A stretch of DNA of 54,605 nt from Pseudofrankia coriaricola (GTDB lineage Bacteria; Actinomycetota; Actinomycetes; Frankiales; Frankiaceae), in NCBI RefSeq assembly GCF_001854805.1, contig NZ_MBLO01000223.1, forward strand, positions 1-54,605, given 5' to 3'. The translations under genes and the position numbers were made by a program. The notes beneath the pieces were generated by a model. The model did no database searches, was not told the DNA's origin, and saw nothing but the letters and a program-made list of their open reading frames with translations. This document shows, in pieces, positions 8,123 through 16,441 of the stretch (the stretch's first letter is position 1; the number at the start of each line of letters is the position of its first letter).

Positions 8123-8902
8123 TCAGTCCAGGTGCGGTTGGTGCAGGGCGGCGGTGGCGCCGCCGTCGACCGGGAGGGCGATGCCGGTGACGTAGGACGA
8201 CTCGTCAGAGGCGAGCCAGAGCGCGGCGTCGGCGATGTCTCCCGGCTGGGCCGTCCGGCCGAGTGGTATCTGCCGTCCGTAGGCCGCGAGCCGCTCCTCG
8301 GTACCAATCCAGTGCCGGAACGCGGGGGTCGCCACCGACCCCGGCACGATCGCGTTGACCCGCACCCCGTACATGCCGTACTCGACGGCGGCGGAGCGGA
8401 CGAGGGCGAGGATCCCGGCCTTCGCCGATCCGTACGGCGCGGTCCCCGGGACCGCGCCGACCCCCGCGGCCGACGACGTGCAGATGATCGAGCCACGGCC
8501 GGCCGGCACCATGACCCGCAGCGCCTCCCGGACACAGGCGAACATCGAGGTCAGGTTGAGTTCCAGGTCCGCACGCCAGCCCTCGTCGGCGATCGTCAGC
8601 AGCGGACCCTGGGCCAGGCCGTTGCCGGCGTTGCTGTGGAAGACGTCGAGCCGGCCGGTGTCGGCGACCGTGGCATCGACGAGCGCGGCGACGAACCCCG
8701 CGGCGGTGACGTCACCCGGGTGTACCCGCGCGCCGCCACCATCCTTGGTGACCAGCGCCGCGGTCTGTTCGGCCCGGTCGGCCGCGAGGTCGTTGACGAC
8801 CACGTACGCGCCCTCAGCGGCAAACCGCAGCGCCGTCGCCCGGCCGATCCCGGAACCGGCGCCGGTGACGACCGCCGTGCGGCCCCCGAGACGTTCTCCC
8901 AT
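8123..8902 (-). CDS. Short-chain dehydrogenase/reductase, 259 aa
   Basis: A classical SDR: TGAGSGIG cofactor motif near residues 13-20, D in VNDLAADR, SNAGNG, Ser in CTSSAAGVG, YGSAK as YxxxK, and a C-terminal SSYVTGIALPVDGG. The ATG at 8902 has AGGAGG about 8 nt upstream, which fixes the start inside a longer open frame that would run into the ATPase gene. It follows the Liv transporter genes on the same strand but is separated from them by a hairpin (8937-8956). It may have its own promoter or rely on read-through. Substrate unknown. Confidence 0.9.
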   Translation of the reverse strand: MGERLGGRTAVVTGAGSGIGRATALRFAAEGAYVVVNDLAADRAEQTAALVTKDGGGARVHPGDVTAAGFVAALVDATVADTGRLDVFHSNAGNGLAQGPLLTIADEGWRADLELNLTSMFACVREALRVMVPAGRGSIICTSSAAGVGAVPGTAPYGSAKAGILALVRSAAVEYGMYGVRVNAIVPGSVATPAFRHWIGTEERLAAYGRQIPLGRTAQPGDIADAALWLASDESSYVTGIALPVDGGATAALHQPHLD

Positions 8903-8936
8903 TGCCTGCCTCCTCTGGCCTCGGTCCCCCGCGGGT

Positions 8937-8956
8937 GACCCGGCATCGGCCGGGTC
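8937..8956 (-). terminator. 8-bp hairpin after the Liv ATPase
   Basis: GACCCGGC (8937-8944) and GCCGGGTC (8949-8956) pair perfectly around ATCG, 13 nt past the ATPase stop on the minus strand. A short stem-tetraloop at a gene end suggests a terminator or attenuator for the transporter operon. Confidence 0.55.
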
Positions 8957-8969
8957 CCGTCTCGCGCGC

Positions 8970-9731
8970 TCAGGACCCCGCGTAGTGCTGGAACAGGTCC
9001 GCGTCACTGAGCGCCGCGGCCGGCCCGAAGTAGGCGATCTGGCCGCGGCGCATAACGTAGGCGGTGGTGGCGAGCTCCAGCGCCCGGGTGACGAACTGGT
9101 CGACCACCAGCAGCGCGGCGCCGGCCGCAGGCAGCGTGGCCAGGAACACGAACACCTCGTCGACGACCTTGGGCGCAAGGCCCAGCGAGGCCTCGTCGAC
9201 GAGCACCAGCCGTGGGTCGCGCACGTAGGCGCTTACCAGGGCGAGCATCTGCTGCTCGCCGCCGCTGAGGGTGCCGGCGGTCTGCGCCAGGCGGCGGCCG
9301 AGCACGGGGAACGCCCCGACCGCGCGGTCCACGGCTGCGGCCTCCTGGCCGCGAGGTGCCTGCATCCGCAGGTTCTCGCGGACCGAGAGGGAACGGAAGA
9401 CACCCCTGCCCTCCGGCACGTGGCACAGGCCGGCGGCGAACCGCCGGTGCGTGGCCAGCGTCGTCACGTCCCGACCCAGCAGGGTGACCGTGCCGCGGCT
9501 CGCCGGCAGGAAGCCGCACACCGCGCGCAGCAGCGTGCTCTTCCCCGCGCCGTTCGGGCCGACGAGCGCCGTCACCTCGCCGGCCGGCACGGTCAGCGAC
9601 ACGTCGCGCAGCACGGTGGTCCGGTCATAGCCGGTCGTCAGGCCGCTCACGACAAGGGCCGGCTCAGGCCGCGACGGCTCCGTGGGGACCTGGCCGCCCA
9701 CGGAGGCGACCTCGGGGCTCGCGGTGCTCAC
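8970..9731 (-). CDS. livF: Branched-chain amino acid-type ABC transporter ATPase (LivF)
   Basis: One of the two ATPases driving a high-affinity Liv-type importer at the inner membrane. It has Walker A GPNGAGKST (residues about 58-66), signature LSGGEQQMLALV, Walker B LVLVDEASLGLAP and the H-loop region. The LivF type is shown by GRGVFRSLSVRENL and the short length (253 aa). GTG 9731 overlaps the stop of the upstream fused permease gene by 4 nt (GTGA), so the two are translationally coupled. A longer in-frame extension upstream is rejected because it is low-complexity Arg/Pro/Gly sequence lying inside the coupled gene. Confidence 0.92.
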   Translation of the reverse strand: MSTASPEVASVGGQVPTEPSRPEPALVVSGLTTGYDRTTVLRDVSLTVPAGEVTALVGPNGAGKSTLLRAVCGFLPASRGTVTLLGRDVTTLATHRRFAAGLCHVPEGRGVFRSLSVRENLRMQAPRGQEAAAVDRAVGAFPVLGRRLAQTAGTLSGGEQQMLALVSAYVRDPRLVLVDEASLGLAPKVVDEVFVFLATLPAAGAALLVVDQFVTRALELATTAYVMRRGQIAYFGPAAALSDADLFQHYAGS

Positions 9732-12502
9732 GCGTTCTCCCGTTCGGGCACGGCCGGCACGACCACCGCGTCGGATCCGAGGTAGGCGGCCTGCACGAGC
9801 GGGCTGGCGGCCACCACCGCCGGCTCCCCCTCGAACAGCAGCCGGCCGAAGTCCAGCACGTAGACGTACTCGCAGATCGTGAGGACGAGGGACATGTCGT
9901 GCTCGACGAGGAGGATCCCGCAGCCGCGCTCGGCGACCACCCTGCGCAGGACCTCGTCCAACGCCGCCGTCTCGGCGCGGTCGAGGCCGGAGGAGGGCTC
10001 GTCGAGAAGCAGGACGTCGAAGGGGCCGGCGAGGCCGCGGGCGAGCTCGACCAGGCGGCGCTGACCGGTGGACAGCGCCCCGGCCTGCTGTCCGGCGAGA
10101 TCGGCGATGCCGCACAGGTCGAGCGCGCCGAGCGCGGCGGCCCGGCTCTCGCGGCGCTGACGCGGAGTCGCCGCCAGCTGCGCCCAGACGTGGCCGCCGG
10201 CCAGGCTGGCCTCCCGCCCGAGGGCGACGTTGTCGGCGACCGTGAGCGAGTCACCGAGCTGCATCCGCTGGAAGGTGCGGCCGAGGCCGGCCCGGCCGCG
10301 GGCAGCCGGGCCGAGCCCGGTGATGTCCTGGCCGTGCAGGCCGATCCGGCCGGACACCCGGCGGTTCAGCCCACTGCAGGCGTCGAACGTCGTCGTCTTC
10401 CCCGCGCCGTTCGGGCCGATCAGGCCGGTGATCCGGCCCAGCGGCGCGGCGAACGACAGCCCGTCGACGGCGACCAGCCCACCGAACCGGACCCCGAGGC
10501 CGGCCACCTCGAGCCCGGCCCGCGGTGCGCCGTCCTGCTCGCGGGCCGGGGCGGCAGGCTCCCGAACGACCGGCCCGGCCGTCACGGCGGCCGCCGTGGC
10601 GGCCGCGGGCGCCAGCGCCGGGCCGGCCAGCGCCCGCGCGGGCCGGCTGAACCGGTCGAGGACGGCCCGCAGCCGTTCCGGCATCGCCGGGTGGCCGCCC
10701 TGGACCGCGATCTGGACGGCGAAGAAGCCGAAGATGACGTTGAGCCAGCTGGTGGTGTCGGCCCCGGTGAGGTAGGCCGGGATCGCCGACGTGATGCCGA
10801 TGAAGATCGCGTACCAGGGCTCGCCGAACGGGGCGAGCGCGAGCACCGCCACCAGGACCAGGGAGTAGAAGGCGGTGTAGTTCGTGTCGTTGGAGACCGC
10901 GAAGTGCACGGAGCCGCCGTACAGGATGCCGCCGATGGCCGCGAAGAACGCGGAGACACAGAAGACGATGACCCGGGTGGTGTTCGTCGACAGGCCCATC
11001 GTCATCACCGCGACCGGGGCCTCGGCCAGGCCGCGCAGCATCCGCCCGAGCCGGGAGGCGTGCAGCGCGACCATGACGAGGGCCGTGACGACGACGAACG
11101 CCAGCACGACGTAGTAGTAGGCCCGGTCCCCCGTCGCCACCGAGGGCCGGGGCATCGCGCGGCCGTCCTGCAGGACGGTGAACATGAAACCCCGGGCGTA
11201 GGCCAGTCGTTCGACGAGGATCCCGAAGCCGAACGTCGCGAGGGCGAGGAACAGCCCGGACAGCCGGATGGCCGGGATCGCGACGATCGCGCCCACGGGC
11301 ACGGCGACCAGGGCGCCGAGGAGCACGGCCACCAGCCAGGGCACCCCGTGGCCGACGGCGAACTGGGAGAACGCGACCGCGCCGATCGCGGCGAAGACCG
11401 ACTGGCACAGCGAGACCTGGCCGGAGGTGCGCACCAGCAGGCCCAGCGCCAGGACGATGACCATCTGGGTCAGGCCGATGGTGTAGAACCCGAGCTTGTC
11501 GGCGCCGACGACCAGCGGGACGAGCGCCAGCACCGCGAGGACGACCACCGCGGTCGCCGCCCGGACGGGCGTCGGCGCGTGGTAACGCAGCCGCGGTCGT
11601 GCCTCGGCGGCCGGACCCGTCGCGAGCCTGTTCTTCGGGGTGACCAGCAGGACGACGAACAGGACGATGAACGGCAGGCTGGCGGGCAGCCCCGACAGCC
11701 AGCTCACGTCGAGGATGTACTTCTTCGACAGGTCGGAGCCGACGCCGAGGAGCAGGCCGCCGGCGAACGTCAGCGGGATGTTCGAGAAGCCGCCGATGGC
11801 GGCGGCGCCGAACGCCTGCACGACCAGGAACGTCAGGCTGATCGCGTTGAGCCCGATGAACGGCAGGACGAGGACCCCGGACAGCGCGGCGAACGTGGTG
11901 CCGACCGCCCAGGAGATCCGTCGGACCCGGACGGGGCTCGTGGCCTGCATCGACAGCAGGTCCGGGTCGTCGACGACGGCGCGCATCGCGAGGCCCGTCC
12001 GCGACCAGCGGAAGACCGCGAACAGGAGGGCCACGGCGAGGACCGCCACGAGGGTGACCCACAGCTGCGGGTACTGGACGTTGACCCCGCCGACCCGGAA
12101 GCTGCGGCTGGCCATCGGCAGGAAGTGCCGCACCCGGATCGTGTCGGCGCCGTACCAGATGGTTGCCAGGCCCTGGACGACGAGGATCATCCCCACCGTT
12201 CCGACGATCTTCATTGCGGTGCCGCGCGACGCGAGGCCGCGCGCGATCCGCTCCATGCCCAGCCCGAGGACGGGCCCGGCGACGAGAACGGACACCGCCA
12301 GGGCCGGCCAGACGCCGAGGCCGAGGTCCAGGTGCAGCCAGTAGAAGAGGTAGGCGGCGGCGGTCGCCATGGCGCCATAGCCGAAGTTGAAGATGCCCGA
12401 CGTCTTGTAGGTCAGGACGAGGCCGGTGCCGGCGAGCCCGTAGATGGAGCCGGTGGCAATACCGCTGATGATGAACGGTAAGAACGCGTTCAGGGGAATC
12501 AC
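9728..12502 (-). CDS. Fused Liv-type permease-permease-ATPase (LivH-LivM-LivG), 924 aa
   Basis: A single chain that appears to contain three subunits normally encoded separately. Residues about 1-290 are a LivH-type permease (ISGIATGSIYGLAGTGLVLT, then several membrane segments). About 315-620 are a LivM-type permease (GLLVRTSGQVSLCQSVFAAI, SGLFLALATFGFGILVERLA). An Ala/Pro-rich linker (about 625-660) leads to a LivG ATPase with Walker A GPNGAGKTTT (about 695-704), signature LSTGQRRLVELARGL and Walker B VLLLDEPSSGLD (about 830). It would import a small amino-acid-like or acidic substrate with LivF and the binding protein at 12576. It is coupled to LivF by a GTGA overlap. The signature has STGQ where SGGQ is usual. 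Confidence 0.93.
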   Translation of the reverse strand: MIPLNAFLPFIISGIATGSIYGLAGTGLVLTYKTSGIFNFGYGAMATAAAYLFYWLHLDLGLGVWPALAVSVLVAGPVLGLGMERIARGLASRGTAMKIVGTVGMILVVQGLATIWYGADTIRVRHFLPMASRSFRVGGVNVQYPQLWVTLVAVLAVALLFAVFRWSRTGLAMRAVVDDPDLLSMQATSPVRVRRISWAVGTTFAALSGVLVLPFIGLNAISLTFLVVQAFGAAAIGGFSNIPLTFAGGLLLGVGSDLSKKYILDVSWLSGLPASLPFIVLFVVLLVTPKNRLATGPAAEARPRLRYHAPTPVRAATAVVVLAVLALVPLVVGADKLGFYTIGLTQMVIVLALGLLVRTSGQVSLCQSVFAAIGAVAFSQFAVGHGVPWLVAVLLGALVAVPVGAIVAIPAIRLSGLFLALATFGFGILVERLAYARGFMFTVLQDGRAMPRPSVATGDRAYYYVVLAFVVVTALVMVALHASRLGRMLRGLAEAPVAVMTMGLSTNTTRVIVFCVSAFFAAIGGILYGGSVHFAVSNDTNYTAFYSLVLVAVLALAPFGEPWYAIFIGITSAIPAYLTGADTTSWLNVIFGFFAVQIAVQGGHPAMPERLRAVLDRFSRPARALAGPALAPAAATAAAVTAGPVVREPAAPAREQDGAPRAGLEVAGLGVRFGGLVAVDGLSFAAPLGRITGLIGPNGAGKTTTFDACSGLNRRVSGRIGLHGQDITGLGPAARGRAGLGRTFQRMQLGDSLTVADNVALGREASLAGGHVWAQLAATPRQRRESRAAALGALDLCGIADLAGQQAGALSTGQRRLVELARGLAGPFDVLLLDEPSSGLDRAETAALDEVLRRVVAERGCGILLVEHDMSLVLTICEYVYVLDFGRLLFEGEPAVVAASPLVQAAYLGSDAVVVPAVPERENA

Positions 12503-12522
12503 CTCTCGCGAGCGAACACCCG

Positions 12523-12559
12523 GAGGGAGGGCCGGCGCGACGGTCCCCGGCCCTCCCTC
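12523..12559 (-). terminator. 13-bp intercistronic hairpin between binding protein and permease genes
   Basis: 12523-12535 (GAGGGAGGGCCGG) pairs perfectly with 12547-12559 around an 11-nt loop. It lies just past the stop of the substrate-binding gene (12576) and before the fused permease start (12502). Such hairpins often cause partial termination or protect the upstream message, giving more binding protein than permease. Confidence 0.65.
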
Positions 12560-12575
12560 GGACGGCTCGTCGGGA

Positions 12576-13808
12576 TCAGCTGCTGGCGTTGGCGCAGACG
12601 GTTTCGGCGCCGGCGGGGGCGGTCGTCTTGCCGTCCGCGATGCCGATGACGAAGGCGCACGGGTGGGCGCCGAAGCTGACGGGCTTGCCGGCGGTGAAGG
12701 TCACCGGGTTGGCGAGCAGCCCGCCGAGGGTCTCACCGTTGAAGGTGTTCAGGCCGGTCGTGACGTCCTTCGCGGTGACGGTCGCGCCGGGCGTCCCGAG
12801 CGCCTTGTGGATGGCCTCCAGCCCGCTCCAGGTGTACGACGCCGTGCCCTCCGCCCAGTTGTCATCCTTGGCGAACCGCTTCATCGCCGCGACGAAGGCG
12901 GTCGCGCCCGGGGTGTTCAGCGCCGACGGGAAGACGTGGGCCGGGCCGAAGGCGGTGAAGTCGGGGATGCCGAGCAGGTCCTTGCCGACGGCCTGGGCCG
13001 AGGTGCCGAAGGTCGGGTTGTAGCCCTGCGACTGGCAGTCCTCGACGAACTTGGCCGCGGCCGCGGTGGTGAAGTTCAGCTGGGCGTAGTCCACCTTCTC
13101 CTGCTGGAGTTTGAGGCATTCCGCGGTGTAGCTCGTGGCGGTGGAGCTGATCGCCAGGGAGGTGAAGCCGACACCCGCCTTGGCGGCGGCGGCCTCCAGT
13201 GGCGCGTTCGCCTGCTGGCAGGCGGCGACCTCGCTGCAGTAGAGGTCCGCGAACTTGGTCGCCTTGCCGTACTTCTTGGCGACGAAGACCTGGTCGCTCA
13301 GACCGGACAGCACGTCGGTCACGGTGGGGTACATGCCGGCCTTGGTGTACCAGTCGGTCGCGTTGGCAGCGCCGCTGACCAGCGGGATCCCGGCGGCGAT
13401 GACCGCGTCGGCGAAGGCACTGACCTCGTTGTCGGACGAGACGACGATGGCGACCGCCTTGTCGTCGATCAGTCGTTTGGCCGCTGCCTGCGCCTGCGCG
13501 GGGTCGCCCTTGTCATCCTCGACGAGGATCTTCACCGGGTGGCCGTTGATGCCGCCCAGCTGCTCGTTGACGTAGCGCTCCCAGGCCGGGCCGACGGTCG
13601 CGCCCTGGCTGCTGGAGCTCGCCTGCGCCCCGGTGAGCGAGCCGATGACGCCGATGTTGATCGGCGACCCGGTGGGTGCCGGCGCCGTCGTCTCGCTGGC
13701 CGCGGGACCCTTCGAGTCGTCGGACCCGCCGCACGCCGCGAGCAGGGTGGTGGCGCCGACGGCGACGACCGCTAGCCGGGCCCCGATGCCTAACTTCCCG
13801 TACCTCAC
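12576..13808 (-). CDS. ABC transporter substrate-binding lipoprotein (Liv/Leu-binding fold)
   Basis: Extracellular solute receptor for the Liv transporter encoded downstream. A signal peptide ends in the lipobox LLAAC with Cys26 as the lipidated residue. The mature part begins PINIGVIGSLTGAQASSSSQ, as in Peripla_BP_6 (LivK-like) proteins, and continues with VKILVEDDKGDPAQAQAAAK and a Rossmann-like two-lobe pattern. The length of 410 aa is usual. GTG at 13808 is preceded by AGGAGG about 9 nt upstream. Ligand unknown: neighbouring acyl-CoA genes suggest an organic acid rather than leucine, but this is an inference. Confidence 0.92.
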   Translation of the reverse strand: MRYGKLGIGARLAVVAVGATTLLAACGGSDDSKGPAASETTAPAPTGSPINIGVIGSLTGAQASSSSQGATVGPAWERYVNEQLGGINGHPVKILVEDDKGDPAQAQAAAKRLIDDKAVAIVVSSDNEVSAFADAVIAAGIPLVSGAANATDWYTKAGMYPTVTDVLSGLSDQVFVAKKYGKATKFADLYCSEVAACQQANAPLEAAAAKAGVGFTSLAISSTATSYTAECLKLQQEKVDYAQLNFTTAAAAKFVEDCQSQGYNPTFGTSAQAVGKDLLGIPDFTAFGPAHVFPSALNTPGATAFVAAMKRFAKDDNWAEGTASYTWSGLEAIHKALGTPGATVTAKDVTTGLNTFNGETLGGLLANPVTFTAGKPVSFGAHPCAFVIGIADGKTTAPAGAETVCANASS

Positions 13809-14046
13809 TGTTACCCAGCCTCCTCTGACCAGCGCGATCCCCCGCGCCGCTCCCCAGCTCAGCCCGCCGTCTCGACATCACGCCAGGTGGTGCGAAGGAC
13901 GGTAGGGGCCATGCGATCACATAGCAAGACATCAGACAGATTATTTATCTTTTTAAACGATGTTGCGATATGGGTTGGCTTTGGGTGCCGGGGACAGCCA
14001 GCCACCAGACGGGTGGGTCAGAAGCACACGGGCGACAAGACAAGAC
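13809..14046. promoter_or_regulatory. Upstream region of the Liv operon
   Basis: About 240 nt with no convincing gene, upstream of the binding-protein start (minus strand). It contains an AT-rich block (about 13937-13962, with ATTATTTATC and TTTTTAAAC) that stands out from the surroundings. It probably holds the promoter and a regulator site for the transporter. I see no clear -35/-10 pair. Confidence 0.4.
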
Positions 14047-14077
14047 GCGGCGGCCGCTCCGGCGTGGCGGCCGCCGC
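14047..14077 (-). terminator. 11-bp GC hairpin downstream of the amidohydrolase
   Basis: GCGGCGGCCGC at 14047-14057 and its exact complement at 14067-14077 enclose a 9-nt loop. Being between the amidohydrolase stop (14176) and the Liv operon on the same strand, it would insulate the transporter from read-through. Confidence 0.55.
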
Positions 14078-14175
14078 GCCGGCACATGGGCGAGGGCGGT
14101 GACACGCGCCTCGTGGGCCTCTCGCGGGCGTGTTGACGCGCTCGCATCGCGCCAACACGGCTCACTCGGTGGTTC

Positions 14176-15444
14176 TCAGCGCACGGCCACACCCTCATCG
14201 AGGTGGCCAGCGGCCGACTCAGGGCCGTCGATGTCGCGGCCGTCGGTGAGGCCGAAGCGCTCCAGGCCGTAACACCGGATCGCGTTTCCTCGCGCCAGCA
14301 GCCAGGTCTCCTCGTCGGACAGACCGGCCTGGGCCACCGTCTTCTCCAGGACCGCGAGCGAGTGGGGCCAGGTCGAGTCGCCGTGCGGGTAGTCGACCTC
14401 GAACATGATCTGCCGGATGCCGATCACGTCCCGTTGCAGCAGCCCGGCCACGTCGTCGTAGACGCAGCCGTAGAGCCGGTCGGCCAGGTAGCTGCTCGGC
14501 GGCCGGGTGATCAGGTTCTCGACATTGCCGTAGACGGGACGCTCGTTCCACACCTGGTCGAGGCGTTCGAGCAGGTAGGGCATCCAGCCGACCTGGCCCT
14601 CGGACAGCGCGACCTTCAGCGTCGCGAACCGCTCCAGCAGGCCGCTGGTCAGCCAGTCGCAGAACGCGTGCGCGGCGCCCTGGTAGGTGAGCGCCAGCGA
14701 CACCGCCCGCGGCGCGTCGGGAGAGGTCACCGGGAAGGTCGAGGACGACCCGATGTGCAGGTTCACCACCGTTCCGGACTCCTCGCAGGCCGCGAACAGC
14801 GGGTCCCAGTGACCGGTGTGGATACTCGGCAGCCGCAGTCGGGTCGGGTTCTCGGAGAACGCGACGGCGTAGGAGCCCTTGGCCGCGCACCGGCGGACCT
14901 CGGCGGCGGCGAGCTCGGGGTCCCACAGCGGGATCAGGGTCAGCGGGATGAGCCGGCCGTGGCCCGCGCCGCCGCACCACTCGTCGATCATCCAGTCGTT
15001 GTAGACCCGGATGCAGGCCAGGCCCAGTTCGCGGTCGGCGCACTCGTGGAAGGTCTGGCCGCAGAACCGCGGGAACGTCGGGAAGGCCAGGGACGCCTCG
15101 GTGTGGTTGGCGTCCATGTCCGCCAGCCGCGCGGACTGCTCGAAGCAGCCCGGACGGATGTCGTCGTAGAGCATCGGGTCCCAGTGGGCGCCCAGCCAGT
15201 TCTGGTCCTTGCCCGCGGCGGCGAAGCCTGGCAGGATCGCCGCCTGCTTCCCGTCGAAGTGCCACACGTCGGCCCAGCCGCCGTCATCGGTCTGCTCCCA
15301 CGCGCCGCGCGGCCCCGTGCCAAACCGGCCTCGGACGCGCTGGAGCACGGGCGCGGCCGCGGCGAAGCGGGCCGGAAGCCTGCTGGTCCACAGGTCACCC
15401 GGCTCCAGGACATGGTCGTCCACCGAAATGATCTTTGGCGTCAT
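14176..15444 (-). CDS. Amidohydrolase family 2 (metal-dependent hydrolase), 422 aa
   Basis: A TIM-barrel hydrolase or decarboxylase of the amidohydro_2 group (relatives include ACMSD and gamma-resorcylate decarboxylase). The N-terminus has SVDDHVLEPGDLW, matching the DxHxxE metal motif. The middle contains FPTFPRFCGQTF and VNLHIGSSSTFP with a conserved His. The C-terminus has FEVDYPHGDSTWPHS, with the acidic residue typical of the last strand. ATG 15444 (MTPKII) has GGAGG about 10 nt upstream; an upstream extension to 15558 lacks family sequence. Its role in the island is not clear; such proteins often act on ring carboxylates or lactones in catabolic clusters. Confidence 0.88.
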   Translation of the reverse strand: MTPKIISVDDHVLEPGDLWTSRLPARFAAAAPVLQRVRGRFGTGPRGAWEQTDDGGWADVWHFDGKQAAILPGFAAAGKDQNWLGAHWDPMLYDDIRPGCFEQSARLADMDANHTEASLAFPTFPRFCGQTFHECADRELGLACIRVYNDWMIDEWCGGAGHGRLIPLTLIPLWDPELAAAEVRRCAAKGSYAVAFSENPTRLRLPSIHTGHWDPLFAACEESGTVVNLHIGSSSTFPVTSPDAPRAVSLALTYQGAAHAFCDWLTSGLLERFATLKVALSEGQVGWMPYLLERLDQVWNERPVYGNVENLITRPPSSYLADRLYGCVYDDVAGLLQRDVIGIRQIMFEVDYPHGDSTWPHSLAVLEKTVAQAGLSDEETWLLARGNAIRCYGLERFGLTDGRDIDGPESAAGHLDEGVAVR

Positions 15445-15500
15445 GCGAGCAGAACCTCCGTCCCCGCGGCCAACCCGCATCGTCAAGGTAGAACAATAAG

Positions 15501-15512
15501 CTAATTGATTAG
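15501..15512. promoter_or_regulatory. AT-rich palindrome upstream of the amidohydrolase
   Basis: CTAATTGATTAG is palindromic except for its two central bases and lies in an AT-rich block (15490-15520) about 57 nt upstream of the amidohydrolase ATG. Together with the preceding GC it resembles the GCTAAATAATAG part of the 7203-7220 site, so both may bind the same regulator. Confidence 0.4.
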
Positions 15513-15579
15513 ACGATACAAGTCCGCGATCGTCCAGCGACCGCACGCCGGAGCACACCGCTGGTCGGGCGTCCCCGCC

Positions 15580-16365
15580 TCAACGGCTCATCCGCCGTGG
15601 AACAGCGCGTTCGCCGGTGAGCCGGGAGGCGACAAGGTCAGCCGTCTCGGCGACGAGGCCGACGATCCTGTCCCGAGCGGCGTCTGTGACCTCCGCCATG
15701 GGGTAGGTAACGGCGACGGCGGCAGCCGGCCGCCCGTCGCGGGTGAGCACGGGTACCGCCACGGAAGCAAAACCGGGCGTAACCTCACCGTCCTCCTCCG
15801 CGTGACCGCGCCGGCGAACGTCAACGAGCACCCGCCGTAGAGCGGACAGAGTCCATGGCCCCACGTCGTGGCGCAGCACGAAGGCGTCCCGGTCGGGGAA
15901 CAGCGCCCGCACCTGGGCCGCCGGCAGGACCGCGAGCATGGCACGGCCGCTTGCGGTGAGGTGGGCGGGGAGCCGGACCCCGACATCGGTGATCAGCGGA
16001 GGGCGTCGCGGTGCCCGCTCTTCGATGACGTATACGACCTCCCGCCCGTGAAGCACCGCCAGGTGGGCCGTGTGCCCCGCCCGGTCGACGAGGTTGGCCA
16101 GAGGGACCCGGGCAAAGCGCTGAAGCGGAACCTGCCGCGAGTAGCCGCTTCCGAGCTCGTAGGCGCTCAGCCCCAGGCTGTATCGACGTTCATCAGGAAG
16201 GCGCACGACGAAGCCCTCGGCCATCAGCGTGGAGAGCAGATGGTAGGTGGTGGAGCGCGGGAGCTTCAGGTCCCGGCTGATCGTGGCGGCGGCCACCGGT
16301 TGGGGCTGACGGCTCAGGTGGCGCAGGATCGCGAGCACCTGCGCTGCGGCCGGAACGTTGCTCAC
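15580..16365 (-). CDS. IclR-family regulator, divergent from hutH
   Basis: A probable regulator of the hut operon. The winged helix is at the N-terminus (PAAAQVLAILRHLSR, ATISRDLKLPRSTTYHLLST, LMAEGFVVRL). It is followed by the IclR effector domain (about 80-250), including HTAHLAVLHGREVVYVIEER and FASVAVPVLTRDGRPAAAVA. I chose GTG 16365 (VSNVPAAAQ), which gives a normal 261-residue protein; a longer frame to 16524 would overlap hutH. The 76-nt gap to hutH contains a symmetric site (16385-16402). In actinobacteria and other groups Hut clusters are controlled by several regulator families, so the role is inferred from position. Confidence 0.9.
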   Translation of the reverse strand: MSNVPAAAQVLAILRHLSRQPQPVAAATISRDLKLPRSTTYHLLSTLMAEGFVVRLPDERRYSLGLSAYELGSGYSRQVPLQRFARVPLANLVDRAGHTAHLAVLHGREVVYVIEERAPRRPPLITDVGVRLPAHLTASGRAMLAVLPAAQVRALFPDRDAFVLRHDVGPWTLSALRRVLVDVRRRGHAEEDGEVTPGFASVAVPVLTRDGRPAAAVAVTYPMAEVTDAARDRIVGLVAETADLVASRLTGERAVPRRMSR

Positions 16366-16384
16366 CTTGCGCCCGGGCGTCGAC

Positions 16385-16402
16385 TGTCTGGGATCACAGA
16401 CA
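16385..16402. promoter_or_regulatory. 18-bp palindrome in the iclR-hutH intergenic region
   Basis: TGTCTGGGATCACAGACA matches its own reverse complement at 16 of 18 positions. It lies midway between the divergent IclR and hutH starts, the usual place for an autoregulated IclR operator. The assignment to this regulator is inferred. Confidence 0.6.
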
Positions 16403-16441
16403 CATTGTGCTCTCCGGGTATGGCGCCCGGAGGGCAGGAGC

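Noticed and set aside
8903-9178. N-terminal extension of the SDR up to 9178
   Set aside because: It would overlap the livF gene; an AGGAGG-preceded ATG at 8902 begins exactly at the SDR fold.
9899-12481. 860-codon plus-strand open frame opposite the Liv fusion
   Set aside because: Low-complexity Arg/Asp/Gly/His composition, mirror of the real coding strand; no domains.
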